From contig JAGOBF010000001.1 of NCBI GenBank assembly GCA_017983515.1, positions 183,192 to 247,191 of the forward strand: 64,000 nt of DNA. Direction: 5' to 3'. This stretch comes from Promineifilum sp. Its GTDB lineage: Bacteria; Chloroflexota; Anaerolineae; Promineifilales; Promineifilaceae. Made by a program: the position numbers and the translations under genes. Every line of letters begins with the position of its first letter. Position 1 is the first letter of the stretch. This document shows positions 32,910 through 42,790 of the stretch, one piece after another. A model generated the notes under the pieces. The model did no database searches, was not told the origin of the DNA, and saw only the letters and a list, made by a program, of their open reading frames with translations.

Positions 32910-34280
32910 TCAACAATCCACGTTTGGCGGCCGTGCCTCGGCCCAGCGGCGCTCGAACTCTTCCAAATACAACTTGGCGATACCCGCGTCGGCCAGGATG
33001 AGGAAATTCTCGTCGTTGCTGGCGGCCGCATTGTCGGAGAAATTGAGCGAGCCAGTGACGACAACCATGTCGTCGATGATGATGACCTTGTGGTGGAGCA
33101 TCCCCGCGTTGCCGTCCTGCCGCACGTTCGCCCCCGCGCAAAAGAGGGGCGTCAGCTCGCTGTAGATCGTCTCGCTGCCGAACGTCTCGAAGATGCCGCG
33201 CACGTCGACGCCGGCCGCCGCCCGCTCGCGCATAACCGCCCCCAACCCGTCGTGAGTAAACGAGAAGGCCATGAAGCGGATGTTCCGCTCGGCCAGACCC
33301 GCCAACTGAACAAGCGCCGCCATCGGGTCGTCCTCCGGCGCGAAGCGGATGATGAACGGCCGCCCGTTGCGGTCCAACACGTCCTGGCCCGATTGCGCCG
33401 GGGAGCGCGGGCCGAAGCGGCCGTCCCACATCTCCTCGAACTCGGCCCCATAAATGGCCGCCACTTCCGGCGACTCCACCACCACGATATTGTTGTTGTT
33501 GCGAAAAATATCGTTGTGCGTCAGATTCATCGACCCGGTCCAGACGATGTGACTATCGATAATGACGAATTTGTTATGCATCAGACCCGAACGCAGGTCG
33601 TCACGCACGGCAACCCCGGCATTTTCCAGCAAGGCGAACTGCCCCCGGCCCGGTTGGCCGTCGGCGTCGATGCCGTGCTCGTCGTCGGTGATCCAGCGCA
33701 CGTCGACGCCGCGCGCCTGGGCACGGGCCAGCGCCTCGGCGATGGGCGTCAGGTCTGTCTCGAAAACGGCCAGATGAATCGAAGTCTGGGCGGTGTCGAT
33801 ATAGTCGATAAGCTTGTCCAGAATGTAGAAGCCGTTGGCCTCGTTGCCCGATTTGCCGGGACTGAACAGCACGGCCCACCAGCCGCCGTCGTAGCCGATA
33901 TCGCGCGGCAACTCCACCGCCTGGCCGGGCAGCGTCGGCGCGGGGTTGGACAGCAACGTGGGCAGGGGAACGGGGCCGGCCGGCCGGGTGCCCAGCGGCG
34001 TCGACGTGGCCAGCACATCCGGCGTCGGCGGCGGGATGGTCGGCGGCCGTGGCGACGGCCCGACCAAAGGCGTGGGCACGGCAAGCGTGGGCACGGCAAG
34101 CGTGGGCACGGCAAGCGTGGACAGGGGGACGCGACTGAGGTTGGGGCTAGGCGTATGCGTCACGACGTACGGCTCGGCGGCCACGTCGCACCCGCCCAGC
34201 AGGGCCACGATCAACAGAAAGAGGAATCGCCCTTTTGGCCGCGCCCGATCTTTGACCGGCCGATTCGCTAAACGATTCAC
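32910..34280 (-). CDS. phospholipase D-like lipoprotein
   Basis: 456 residues. The signal peptide ends in the lipobox LLGGC (Cys31). A Pro/Thr-rich linker of about 60 residues contains three LAVPT units encoded by a 15-nt tandem repeat. Two HKD motifs follow: HNKFVIIDSHIVWTGSMN and HHKVIIIDDMVVVTGSLN. The fold suggests a phosphodiesterase or nuclease acting outside the cytoplasm on phospholipids or DNA. It lies 3 nt after the unknown gene at 34284, on the same strand, and convergent with the HerA-like gene. Membrane-anchored location argues against joint action with the ATPase. Confidence 0.85.
   Translation of the reverse strand: MNRLANRPVKDRARPKGRFLFLLIVALLGGCDVAAEPYVVTHTPSPNLSRVPLSTLAVPTLAVPTLAVPTPLVGPSPRPPTIPPPTPDVLATSTPLGTRPAGPVPLPTLLSNPAPTLPGQAVELPRDIGYDGGWWAVLFSPGKSGNEANGFYILDKLIDYIDTAQTSIHLAVFETDLTPIAEALARAQARGVDVRWITDDEHGIDADGQPGRGQFALLENAGVAVRDDLRSGLMHNKFVIIDSHIVWTGSMNLTHNDIFRNNNNIVVVESPEVAAIYGAEFEEMWDGRFGPRSPAQSGQDVLDRNGRPFIIRFAPEDDPMAALVQLAGLAERNIRFMAFSFTHDGLGAVMRERAAAGVDVRGIFETFGSETIYSELTPLFCAGANVRQDGNAGMLHHKVIIIDDMVVVTGSLNFSDNAAASNDENFLILADAGIAKLYLEEFERRWAEARPPNVDC
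34071..34115 (-). repeat. three 15-bp tandem repeats in the phospholipase D gene
   Basis: Three exact copies of CGTGGGCACGGCAAG plus a partial copy, encoding LAVPT units in the linker of the lipoprotein. Copy number could vary by slippage. Confidence 0.9.
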
Positions 34281-34283
34281 GGG

Positions 34284-34883
34284 TTATGAGCGCCGGGCGT
34301 TCAGCTGCTCGATAAAACGCCTCAGCAGAGCGATCTGTCCGGTGGGCTGGTCGGCCAGCGCCGGCCATTGCCGCCGCACCTCTTCTACGGCTGCCCCGTC
34401 CGGCGGCCGGAAGCGGTCGCCCAGCGCCACGGCCCCCTGCTGCAACCACTCCTCAATGGCGACCGGCTCCGCGTCCGGGCCGGTTGCCCGGGCCGCGGCC
34501 ATCATGAGCCGCCGCACGGCGCGAACGCGCGGCTGGAGGATGTCCTCGGCGACAGCATCGTCCAGACCACCGGTATCGGCGACGACGATCTGCGCCATGT
34601 CCAATCCCAGTGCCAGCAGCGCCGCGGCCGCTTCGCCGGATAGCCCCTCGGTCAGGCGGGCGTTGCCCCGCAACGCATCGTCGATACGCCGCCGGCGCGC
34701 GGCCAGCGCCGTATCCGCCGAAAGCAACGCTCGCCCCGATGCGTCCCATTCATCCCAATTGGGGGGCAGCGCCGCGGCCGACTGGCCCGCGGCCGCCTGT
34801 TGCATCATCCACTGTACAGCCGCCGGTGGATCGGCCGCTTCCGGCGTTTCCTCGAATTCGTTTGGTCTATCTTCGTCGTGCAC
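34284..34883 (-). CDS. unknown cytoplasmic protein
   Basis: 199 residues, no signal peptide, acidic N-terminus (MHDEDRPNEFEETPEAADPP) and mostly helical, Ala/Arg-rich body (ALAARRRRIDDALRGNARLT). No recognised domain. It precedes the phospholipase D lipoprotein gene by 3 nt, so the pair is likely one transcript; their functional tie is unknown. Confidence 0.6.
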   Translation of the reverse strand: MHDEDRPNEFEETPEAADPPAAVQWMMQQAAAGQSAAALPPNWDEWDASGRALLSADTALAARRRRIDDALRGNARLTEGLSGEAAAALLALGLDMAQIVVADTGGLDDAVAEDILQPRVRAVRRLMMAAARATGPDAEPVAIEEWLQQGAVALGDRFRPPDGAAVEEVRRQWPALADQPTGQIALLRRFIEQLNARRS

Positions 34884-34948
34884 GGCATTCTCCTGCTGTT
34901 AATACGGATCGATGTCTGATTGTATGGGAAAGCGGGCGGGTCGCAAGC

Positions 34949-34982
34949 CAAAAAAAAGGCCTCCCGCAGAGCGAGAGGCCTC
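34949..34982 (-). terminator. terminator of the Thr/Pro-linker secreted protein gene
   Basis: GAGGCCTCTCGC...GCGGGAGGCCTT stem (minus strand) with TTTTTTT after it. One G-U wobble in the stem. Confidence 0.85.
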
Positions 34983-35008
34983 ATGAGTCGAATGCGAATC
35001 GTTATTCC

Positions 35009-36208
35009 CTAGCCGGGCCAGGCCACTTCCAGCGCGTGGCACCTGCCACGGGTCAGCCAGCCGTAGCTCGTATCCGGAGCCGGGTTGAGGATGGTCATCT
35101 CGATGGGCGGAGAGCCGTCGCCCTGGACGAAGAAGACCTGCACGTGAACCGATGGATGGCTAATGTCGAGGTCCTGAATCCAGCCGCTGTCCGTCCAGCC
35201 CTCGTCGGCCCACCAGGTAGCCAGCACGCGGCCGCCCGTTTCCTGGACGACGAAGGTGCCGCGGCGCGCCACGTCGGGCCCCATTTCGAAGTCGATGCGC
35301 AGGCAGGAGTCCAGGCGGGCCGGCCGGGTCGGAGTCGGCGTGGCCGTGCCCTCGAAGGGGCCGGGCGGCGGCTTCACGGTCGGCGTCGGCGTCTGCGTCA
35401 TGGTCGGCGTAAACGAAGGCGTCATGGTAGCAGTCGGCGTGATCTCGGTCGTGGCCGTGGGCGTCGCCGTCTCGGTCATCGTGCCAGTCGGCGTCGCCGT
35501 GATCGTGCCGGTCGACGTCGCCGTGGGGGTGGACGTGGACGTCGGCGTGGCCGTCAGCGTCGAGGTCAACGTGACGGTCGGCGTCATCGTCAGGGTGGCG
35601 GTCATGGTTGCCGTCGCCGTCGGCGTCGCCGTAGAGGTCTCCGTCACAGTCGGCGTCATGGTTGGAGTCGACGTCGTTTGGTTCCCGCAGATGGTAATCG
35701 CCAAGCCGACGCTGTCATTGGCGAAGAAGGTTATCTCACCATCTTCGGGCATGACGAACGAGCCATAGGTTACCATGCCCTGCGGGACAGTATGCACGAG
35801 CGCACCGTTGACATAGAAGTGATTGATACGATCATCGACGTCATCGTCGATCTGCACGTAATCAATGACGCAACCAATCTGGGAAGGCCCAAAGCTCACC
35901 CCTTCACCATAGAGAATGACTTCTCCACCGGGAGTGAACTCGAAATCCCAGACGCGTTCGCCCGCCTTGGCCGTATAGTTGGGGCCGGGCAGCTCCTTGT
36001 AATCGTTGCGCCGATATTTGATCACAAAGGTATGATCGGGGTTGATCGTAAGGGGGCCGCCGGCTTCCCCAAGATACTCAACCCGAGGCAGAGAAGGAAC
36101 TTCCTGCTGCGGGGCATTACCAGGGGTGATTGCCGGGGATCCCATCATGCTTGCCCATGCCACTATGAGCAGGGCGATGAATCCGAGAAAGGCTATGGTT
36201 TGTTTCAC
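35009..36208 (-). CDS. secreted protein with long Thr/Pro-rich linker
   Basis: 399 residues from a GTG at 36208 with GGAGG before it. A signal peptide (about 1-26, FLGFIALLIVAWASMM) is followed by a beta-rich domain of about 130 residues, then a linker of about 110 residues consisting almost only of Thr, Pro, Ala and Met/Leu (TATPTATATMTATLTMTPTV and similar), and a C-terminal domain of about 100 residues (DSCLRIDFEMGPDVARRGTF). Such linkers are often O-glycosylated, which ties in with the GT-C genes. No catalytic motif seen; a structural or adhesive role is possible. Confidence 0.7.
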   Translation of the reverse strand: MKQTIAFLGFIALLIVAWASMMGSPAITPGNAPQQEVPSLPRVEYLGEAGGPLTINPDHTFVIKYRRNDYKELPGPNYTAKAGERVWDFEFTPGGEVILYGEGVSFGPSQIGCVIDYVQIDDDVDDRINHFYVNGALVHTVPQGMVTYGSFVMPEDGEITFFANDSVGLAITICGNQTTSTPTMTPTVTETSTATPTATATMTATLTMTPTVTLTSTLTATPTSTSTPTATSTGTITATPTGTMTETATPTATTEITPTATMTPSFTPTMTQTPTPTVKPPPGPFEGTATPTPTRPARLDSCLRIDFEMGPDVARRGTFVVQETGGRVLATWWADEGWTDSGWIQDLDISHPSVHVQVFFVQGDGSPPIEMTILNPAPDTSYGWLTRGRCHALEVAWPG

Positions 36209-36432
36209 TGGGCCTCCAACCTATCTTAGTGAGGGTTGCCGTCGATTGAATAATCGTGCTTACTATAACTCACTAAGCAGTACTATGTCTACCACTACTT
36301 TAGTTTATGGTAATCAACCATTCTTACAATGAACCTGACGTGAATCTTCTGAGTCAGGATAATTCGGCTGAGTAAGGGACTAGCGGCCGGTCGTCTGCTT
36401 GGTTATTCCGGCCGGATTTGGACAGGAGAGGG
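36209..36432. other. AT-rich gap upstream of the secreted protein gene
   Basis: Lower GC than the surroundings, with two CTCACTAAG words at 36223 and 36267. No coding frame is convincing and no promoter could be fixed by eye. The HdeD-like gene terminator borders it at 36433. Confidence 0.4.
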
Positions 36433-36471
36433 AAAAAAGGCCTCCCGACTTTGCTGAACGACGGAAGGCCT
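36433..36471 (-). terminator. terminator of the HdeD-like gene
   Basis: Minus-strand AGGCCTTCCG...CGGGAGGCCT stem (one C-A mismatch) followed by TTTTTT. Confidence 0.8.
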
Positions 36472-36512
36472 CTATCACTAGACTGTGACCCTGGCTGAAA
36501 ACATTATCGGGA

Positions 36513-37055
36513 TCAGGTTGTTTTCAGGCGGAAGGCCAGGACGATGGCCGAGATGCCGCCGACCAGCGCGAAGGCGCCCAATACCCACGGCAATGTCGCC
36601 ACGGCGATCATGGTGTTGCCCAGCAGGATCAGGCCGAAGATGACGTTGAGCACGCCCAGCAGGCCGATGCCCAAACCCCCGCCGCGGAGGGCCTGCACAA
36701 TGTTGACCACGCCCAGCATGAGCGCCTGGATGCCCAGTATGATCACGACTGCAAAGCCAAACGCCAGCGTGCCGGCCAGCGGATGATTGAGAATAAAGAT
36801 ACCGGCCCAAATTCCAATAATGCCGCCAAGCAGTTTCAGGCCCCACGCCGACCGATCAATGAAGATGCTGACAATTTCCATGATGCCGGAGATGAGCCAA
36901 TAGATGGCCAATATCTGCGCCAGCGCCAGCGCCGTCGCCGCGGTGTTGGTGAATAGCAGAATGCCGATGACCACCAGGGAGATACCTTGAATAAACGGTA
37001 TCCACCAGGGCATTGCCCGTTGTTGTTGTCCGAAAGCTGCGGTTGCTGTTGTCAT
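36513..37055 (-). CDS. HdeD-like/DUF308 membrane protein, second copy
   Basis: 180 residues with six hydrophobic segments in pairs, ending LVGGISAIVLAFRLKTT. Family as for 19537-20109. AAGGAGAA precedes the ATG. Upstream AT-rich DNA (37056-37149) may hold its promoter. Function of the family is unproven. Confidence 0.8.
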   Translation of the reverse strand: MTTATAAFGQQQRAMPWWIPFIQGISLVVIGILLFTNTAATALALAQILAIYWLISGIMEIVSIFIDRSAWGLKLLGGIIGIWAGIFILNHPLAGTLAFGFAVVIILGIQALMLGVVNIVQALRGGGLGIGLLGVLNVIFGLILLGNTMIAVATLPWVLGAFALVGGISAIVLAFRLKTT

Positions 37056-37149
37056 TTCTACGATGTTCTCCTTGCATGAATAAAAAAACTTCCCGGAACT
37101 CGGGCTGCGGTAGAGTATAGTAAATTACTTTATGATAAACAAGTGAGCG

Positions 37150-38058
37150 TCAGGCGCGTTCGTCCCGTGGCAATCTCATTTTGGCGTCGATAAACTCCTG
37201 ATGGCTCAGTTTCAGGCCCAAAGCGATGAGGCGAATCTGCTCGATTTCATCGAACGAAGCCTTCTCATCGGCCCCGGCCACGGCGAACAGCGCATCCAGG
37301 AAGTCCCGCCGTTGTTCATAGGTCGTCATCTCAGAAAACTCGCGCGTCAGGCGGTAGAGGTCGAGTTTCTCGCCATTCGCCAGGGCCACCTCAACCACAA
37401 ATGCCGCCGACTCCGGCGCAAGCGCCCAGGCCGATTGCAACGCCGACACCATCGCCGCCCGTTCTTCGGCGCTGACGTCATCTGCCACGCGACCCACCAA
37501 CGCCAATAGCCCGCCAGCCAGCCCCAGCCGCCGCAGCTCATCGTCGGCAATCTCCCAGGTTACATTTTCCGTCGCCAACCGCTGCCGCATCTTGTAGTAG
37601 ACGCGATTGCGCACGAAGTCGTTGAGATAGGCCTCGCGGCTGGGCGCGCCGGCGGCCGCCTCAGCGCGCCGGCCGACCAGCATCCGGCTCAACGAACCCC
37701 ACAATCCCACGTCGGCCGTCTCCAGCAAACGCTTGATGTCGTCCACTACGCCTCGCTCGCGCTCCGACACCTCGCCATCGGCCTCGATCATGTCGTCGAG
37801 GGCCTGCAAAGCCACCGTCCGCGCCTCCGCTGAGGTCGTCAGTTCGCGCAGCCGGGCCACCAGACGCTCGCGTTCCGGCGCGTCAACCGACGCATCAAGA
37901 TAGATGTCCAGTTCATCCCAGTCGCGCGCGCCGACAGCCGGCAGCCGCCACAGCAAATCCTTAAGGCTGTTCACCTCTTCTTCGGCGATCTCCCCGTCGG
38001 CCCAGGCCACGGCGATCAAAACCTTGCCCAGTGTCATGATCAATTCATTGTTTGCCAT
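37150..38058 (-). CDS. TerB-like domain protein
   Basis: 302 residues, all soluble. The start AWADGEIAEEEVNSLKDLLW and the middle stretch DDMIEADGEVSERERGVVDD (about residues 86-105) match TerB/DjlA-N acidic helical repeats, whose DGE acidic pair may bind metal. A third, degenerate copy may lie near residue 265 (AVAGADEKASFDEIEQIRLI). The family is linked to tellurite resistance and membrane-associated stress complexes, but role here is open. It starts 24 nt after the glycogen phosphorylase gene on the same strand. Confidence 0.7.
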   Translation of the reverse strand: MANNELIMTLGKVLIAVAWADGEIAEEEVNSLKDLLWRLPAVGARDWDELDIYLDASVDAPERERLVARLRELTTSAEARTVALQALDDMIEADGEVSERERGVVDDIKRLLETADVGLWGSLSRMLVGRRAEAAAGAPSREAYLNDFVRNRVYYKMRQRLATENVTWEIADDELRRLGLAGGLLALVGRVADDVSAEERAAMVSALQSAWALAPESAAFVVEVALANGEKLDLYRLTREFSEMTTYEQRRDFLDALFAVAGADEKASFDEIEQIRLIALGLKLSHQEFIDAKMRLPRDERA

Positions 38059-38082
38059 CGCTTTCTCCAGACAAGTGGGTGC

Positions 38083-40548
38083 TCAGCGAACCGGCAGCGG
38101 CTCCACCTTCCAGATGTCTGCGGCATATTGCCGCATGGCCCGGTCGGACGAGAAAAAGCCGCAGCGCGCCGAGTTCAGGATCGATTTGCGCGTCCAGCCG
38201 TCACGGTCGCGGTAGGCCTTCTCGACTTCGTCCTGGGCATCGACGTAGGCCCGATAGTCGGCCAGCACCAGATACTCGTCGCGATCCAGGAGCGAGCGAA
38301 TGATCGGCTCGAAGAGGGTCGGATCGCCGTTAGAAAACGCGCCGGCGCTGATCTGATCGATCACCTGCTTCAATTCGGGATCGGCCGCCATGTACGCCTG
38401 GGGCGCATAGCCCTTGGCCTTCAGGTCAAACACTTCCTCGACCGTCAGACCGAACAGGAAGAAGTTGTCCGGCCCCACGCGCTCGCGTATCTCGATGTTG
38501 GCCCCGTCCAGCGTGCCGATGGTCAGCGCGCCGTTGAGGGCGAACTTCATGTTGCCCGTGCCCGATGCTTCCTTGCCGGCCATAGAGATTTGCTCGGACA
38601 CATCGGCCGCCGGATAAATAATCTGCCCCTGGGTCACGTTGAAGTTGGGCAGGAAGATCACCTTCAGCAGCTTGTCGGCCGCCGGGTCCTCATTCACGAC
38701 CGCGCCGATGGAGTTGATCAGCTTGATGATGAGCTTGGCCATATAGTAGCCGGGCGCGGCCTTGGCCCCGAAGATAAAGGTTCGCGGCACGATATCGAGG
38801 GTCGGATCCGCCTTCAGCCGGTTGTAGAGGGTGACGATGTGCAGCGCATTCAGTAGCTGCCGCTTGTACTCGTGCAGACGCTTCACCATGATGTCATACA
38901 TCGAGTTCGGATCGACGACCACGCCGGTCTCGGCCAGGATGTGAGCCGCCAGGCGAACCTTGTTGGCCGCCTTCACCTCTTGCCAGGCCGCGCGGAAAGT
39001 CGGGTCGTCGATGTGGGTCTCCAGCGTCGCCAGCCGATCCAGATCGGTCAGCCACCCTTCGCCCAGCCGCTCGGTCAGCAGCGCCGACAGGAGCGGGTTG
39101 GCCAGGCGTATGAAGCGCCGGGGGGTCACGCCGTTCGTCTTGTTGTTGAATTTCTCCGGCCAGACATCGTTGAAGTCGCGGAAAACACGCTCTTTGAGCA
39201 GCTGCGAATGCAGGTCGGCCACACCGTTGACCGAGAAGCTGCCGACCACGGCCAGATGCGCCATGCGCACTTGCCGGTCGCCGCCGTCCTGGATGAGCGA
39301 CATCCGCGCCAGACGATCATAGTCGTTGGGATACTGCGCGCTGATCTCGCTCAGAAAGCGCCGGTTGATCTCGTTGACGATCTCCATGTGGCGCGGCAGC
39401 AATCGCTCGAACAGGCTGACCGGCCACCGCTCCAGCGCTTCGGGCATGAGGGTGTGACAGGTGTAGGCAAACGTGTTCCGGGTGATGTCCCACGCCTCGT
39501 GCCACTGGAGATCGTACTCGTCGATCAGCAGGCGCATCAGCTCCGGAATGGCGACCACGGGGTGAGTGTCATTGAGCTGGATGACGACTTTGCGGGCCAG
39601 GTCATCGATAGGATTGCCGCAGCGCAGGAAGCGGGCAATGATGTCGTGGAGCGAGCAGGCCACGAAGAAGTACTGCTGCCGCAGGCGTAACTCGCGCCCC
39701 TGCGGCGTGTTGTCGTTGGGATAGAGCACCTTGGAGATCGTCTCGCTGCGCACCTTGTGCTCCACGGCGCTGGCATAGTCGCCGATGTCGAAGAGGCGGA
39801 AGTCGAACTCGGTCGTGGCCCGCGCCCGCCACAAGCGCAGGAAATTGACTGTGGTCGTGTTATAGCCGGGCACGAGAATATGGTGCGGCTCGCCCATGAC
39901 CTGTTCGGCCGGCTGCCAGCGGCCGCGCACATGACCGTGCTCATCCTCGTAATGTTCGGCATGGCCGCCGAAGCCGACGGGAATCATGTCGTCGGGCTGG
40001 GCAAACTCCCACGGATAGTCGAGCGCCAGCCAGTCGTCGGGCTGCTCCACCTGATAGCCGTCGCGTATCTCCTGGCGGAAGATGCCGTATTCGTAGCGGA
40101 TGCCGTAGCCAATGGCCGGGATGTCGAGCGTCGCCAGCGAGTCGAGGAAGCAGGCCGCCAACCGTCCCAGGCCGCCGTTGCCCAAACCCGGTTCCACATC
40201 GTGCACCAGGACTTCTTCCAGAGGGTGGGGCGATCCCTTCAGTGCCGCCTCGGCGATCTCGCCGGTCTGGGTATAGAGCAGGTTTTGGGGCAGCTGCCGG
40301 CCGAGCAGATATTCGGCCGACAGGTAGTAGACAAAGCGTGGGTTGACGGCGTAGCGCATATCCACCGTGCGGCGAAAGCGCTCCACCATATGATTGCGCA
40401 CCGTGCGCGACAGGGCCATGTACATATCGTAGTCGCTGGCCGACTGGACATTGGCCCCGCGAGCGTAGTAGAGGTTATCGACCATGTATTGCCGGAACGC
40501 TTCCGGCGTGCGGCCGGTTCGTTCAGTGGTCGGTTGCTGGATTTCCAT
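38083..40548 (-). CDS. glgP: glycogen/starch phosphorylase
   Basis: 821 residues from ATG 40548 (GGGAGA site); a second ATG at 40620 adds 24 residues with poor spacing. Uses phosphate to release glucose-1-phosphate from alpha-1,4 glucans. The PLP lysine lies in [20 protein letters not shown] (about residues 645-664), and glucan-binding [20 protein letters not shown] (about 103-122) is conserved. Length is standard for the family. No glycogen synthase or branching enzyme lies nearby, so it may serve storage mobilisation or recycling of external dextrins. Confidence 0.95.
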   Translation of the reverse strand: MEIQQPTTERTGRTPEAFRQYMVDNLYYARGANVQSASDYDMYMALSRTVRNHMVERFRRTVDMRYAVNPRFVYYLSAEYLLGRQLPQNLLYTQTGEIAEAALKGSPHPLEEVLVHDVEPGLGNGGLGRLAACFLDSLATLDIPAIGYGIRYEYGIFRQEIRDGYQVEQPDDWLALDYPWEFAQPDDMIPVGFGGHAEHYEDEHGHVRGRWQPAEQVMGEPHHILVPGYNTTTVNFLRLWRARATTEFDFRLFDIGDYASAVEHKVRSETISKVLYPNDNTPQGRELRLRQQYFFVACSLHDIIARFLRCGNPIDDLARKVVIQLNDTHPVVAIPELMRLLIDEYDLQWHEAWDITRNTFAYTCHTLMPEALERWPVSLFERLLPRHMEIVNEINRRFLSEISAQYPNDYDRLARMSLIQDGGDRQVRMAHLAVVGSFSVNGVADLHSQLLKERVFRDFNDVWPEKFNNKTNGVTPRRFIRLANPLLSALLTERLGEGWLTDLDRLATLETHIDDPTFRAAWQEVKAANKVRLAAHILAETGVVVDPNSMYDIMVKRLHEYKRQLLNALHIVTLYNRLKADPTLDIVPRTFIFGAKAAPGYYMAKLIIKLINSIGAVVNEDPAADKLLKVIFLPNFNVTQGQIIYPAADVSEQISMAGKEASGTGNMKFALNGALTIGTLDGANIEIRERVGPDNFFLFGLTVEEVFDLKAKGYAPQAYMAADPELKQVIDQISAGAFSNGDPTLFEPIIRSLLDRDEYLVLADYRAYVDAQDEVEKAYRDRDGWTRKSILNSARCGFFSSDRAMRQYAADIWKVEPLPVR

Positions 40549-40653
40549 ATGAATTCTCCCGGTGGAAAGCGAGTCCCCCGACCATCCGGTCGGAAAACCG
40601 CTTTCACCTTGCTCACTCATTCCCTTCCAGAATGAGCCGATAATGATCGCGTC

Positions 40654-41163
40654 CTAAAATGATGGCTGGGAATCGTCATTGGCGGCGGCGAAGAAAGCCT
40701 GTAGCCGAACTTCTTCATCGGGCGCCATCGTGGTGCGAATGATTTCGGCGTCGAAGTCAGCCAGCAGACGTAGCGCTTTGCTGCCTTCCCAATTGTCAAT
40801 CAGGAGGAAGAACGCCGAATGGCCCGGCCGAACTTGTTCGCCGACTTCGTGGATAAAATCATCGTCGATGCCGATGTCGGTTAACTTGCCGGCCAGTGCC
40901 CCGGCAATGCTGCCCACGGCCATGCCCAACCACGGCGACAGAAAGATGAGGCCGATGAGCGCCCCCCAAACCACGCCGCCCAGTGCGCCCGCGCCGATCA
41001 GATCAAACGCCTGCCGGATGCGCACCGAGCCGTCGGGGAGACGCTCGACGACAGCCGCGTCTTTCACATTGACCAGCTCGAACGCCCGCAGATCGTCCAG
41101 CGCGTCACGCATGGCGTAAGCGCCGTCCAGCGTCGGCATGGCAAAGACGATCATGTGATTCAT
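40654..41163 (-). CDS. DUF1269 membrane protein
   Basis: 169 residues from ATG 41163; a longer frame upstream consists of translated repeat DNA. The central Gly-rich hydrophobic region (about 58-95, ALGGVVWGALIGLIFLSPWL) is flanked by two soluble domains. Family members are of unknown function; some sit beside potassium or stress genes. It lies between nuoN and glgP in the same direction, with gaps of about 100 bp, so it may be cotranscribed. Confidence 0.75.
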   Translation of the reverse strand: MNHMIVFAMPTLDGAYAMRDALDDLRAFELVNVKDAAVVERLPDGSVRIRQAFDLIGAGALGGVVWGALIGLIFLSPWLGMAVGSIAGALAGKLTDIGIDDDFIHEVGEQVRPGHSAFFLLIDNWEGSKALRLLADFDAEIIRTTMAPDEEVRLQAFFAAANDDSQPSF

Positions 41164-41231
41164 GGGGTAAAAGAAAATGAATCCATAGATATAACGGATT
41201 ACCCGGATTCTACGCAAATTTGTTGAATCGG

Positions 41232-41256
41232 TGCAATCTGCAAAATCTGTGGATGT
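41232..41256. repeat. dispersed repeat, AATCTGCAAAATCTGTGGAT type
   Basis: Best-preserved member of the intergenic family between nuoN and the DUF1269 gene. Confidence 0.6.
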
Positions 41257-41258
41257 GC

Positions 41259-42740
41259 CTATCCACCGGCGGCCAGGGTCTGCACGCTCTGCATAACCGC
41301 CTGCCGGGCCAGATCGAACCACGTGCCGGGCAGGATGCCTAACAGCAGCGTCGCCAGTGCGGTGATGACCACGGCCGAGACCAGGGCCGGCTTCAGTACC
41401 ATTTCGCCCTCACCCTCATGCATGTACATGAGGAAGACCACCCGCAGATAGTAGTAGCCGGATATGACGCTGGTAGCAATGCCGATGAGCACCAGCCAGA
41501 ACAATTCGGCCTGCACGGCGGCGTTGAAGATGAAGAACTTGGCCGCGAAGCCGCCCGTCGGCGGGACACCGGTCAGCGACAGCATGAAGAAGGCCATGCA
41601 GATGGCTACCCACGGATAGCGCTTGGCCAATCCCCGGTAATCGTCGAGCATAACCCCTTCGCCTTCCTTACGCTCCACGGCCACGGCAATGGCAAACGCC
41701 CCCAGGTTGGTGAAGGTGTAGGCGAACATGTAGAACAGCGCCGCACTGATACCATCGGGATTATCGAAGGCGGCGGCCACGGCGATCAGGATATACCCCG
41801 CGTGGGCGATGCTGCTGTAGCCGAGCATGCGCTTGATGTTGGGCTGCATGATCGCCAGCAGGTTGCCGACGATAAGCGTCAACGCCGCCAGAACCGAGAT
41901 GGCCGTAGTCCACGTCTCGCCCAGGGTGGGCAGGGCGACCATGAGGATGCGCAGCAGCGCCGCAAAGCCACCGACCTTGGCCCCCACTGACATGAAGGCC
42001 GTGACGACCGTCGGCGCGCCCTCATACACGTCGGGCGTCCACATGTGGAACGGGGCGGCGGCGACCTTGAAGGCGAAGCCGACCAGCACCATGGCCGCGC
42101 CGGCCAGTAACAGCAGCGTCGTGCCGCCCTCGGCCGCCGTCACAATGCCGGGCAACGAGGTCGTGCCCGTCGCGCCGTAGATCAGGGCGATGCCGTAGAC
42201 GAAAATGGCCGACGAGAATGCGCCGACGATGAAGTATTTCAAAGCAGATTCTTCCGACTCCGGCCGCGGCCAGGCCAGCCCGGCCAGGATGTAGAGCGGA
42301 ATCGACAGCAGCTCCAGGGCCATGAAGATGAGGATCAGATCGTTGGCCATACCCATCAGCATCATGCCGCTCAGCGAGAACAGCATCAGCATGTAGAACT
42401 CCGGCCGGTCGTGGCCGGTGCGCTGCAAATAGTTGACCGACAGCAGCACGGTCAGGATGCCGGTGATGGTGAAGATGACGTTCAGGGCCACGGCGAAGTT
42501 GTCGGCCACCACCATCGGGTGGCCGCCGGCCACGCTGAAAGCGGCCCGTCCGCCGTCCCACAAGGCAACCGAGGTGATCAGCGCCCCCACCAACCCGATG
42601 ATGGTCAGCACCGGGGCAGCGGGGCGGGTGCGATCTTCGCTCAGCAGCAAGTCGAGTATCATCAGCAAGATACCCGTGCCGGCCACAAACAGGAAAGGCC
42701 ACAAGACCGAATAATCAATGAAGGGCGGTTGAAACTCCAT
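41259..42740 (-). CDS. nuoN: NADH-quinone oxidoreductase subunit N
   Basis: 493 residues from ATG 42740 (GAGG site). One of three Mrp antiporter-like proton-pumping subunits of complex I, with 13-14 membrane helices and the signature ALELLSIPLYILAGL. A proton-channel lysine lies in GFAFKVAAAPFHMW. Unlike the usual order it is separated from nuoM by four non-nuo genes over about 4.8 kb, but keeps the same direction. Confidence 0.95.
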   Translation of the reverse strand: MEFQPPFIDYSVLWPFLFVAGTGILLMILDLLLSEDRTRPAAPVLTIIGLVGALITSVALWDGGRAAFSVAGGHPMVVADNFAVALNVIFTITGILTVLLSVNYLQRTGHDRPEFYMLMLFSLSGMMLMGMANDLILIFMALELLSIPLYILAGLAWPRPESEESALKYFIVGAFSSAIFVYGIALIYGATGTTSLPGIVTAAEGGTTLLLLAGAAMVLVGFAFKVAAAPFHMWTPDVYEGAPTVVTAFMSVGAKVGGFAALLRILMVALPTLGETWTTAISVLAALTLIVGNLLAIMQPNIKRMLGYSSIAHAGYILIAVAAAFDNPDGISAALFYMFAYTFTNLGAFAIAVAVERKEGEGVMLDDYRGLAKRYPWVAICMAFFMLSLTGVPPTGGFAAKFFIFNAAVQAELFWLVLIGIATSVISGYYYLRVVFLMYMHEGEGEMVLKPALVSAVVITALATLLLGILPGTWFDLARQAVMQSVQTLAAGG

Positions 42741-42763
42741 ATAGATCCTCACAAAAAAAGCAT

Positions 42764-42790
42764 CCCCAGATTACACAGATTTCAGGGATT
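42764..42790. repeat. dispersed repeat, CAGATTACACAGATTTCAGG type (reverse orientation)
   Basis: Member of the AATCTGTG family at the edge of the molybdopterin oxidoreductase gene; its last bases overlap the stop. Confidence 0.6.

Noticed and set aside
30425-34280. HerA-like ATPase plus phospholipase D as a defence pair
   Set aside because: The two genes are convergent and the phospholipase D is a secreted lipoprotein, so they would not share a compartment.
35340-35680. Possible CRISPR-like periodicity
   Set aside because: Period is codon-level Thr/Pro repetition within a coding frame; no spacers and no cas genes.
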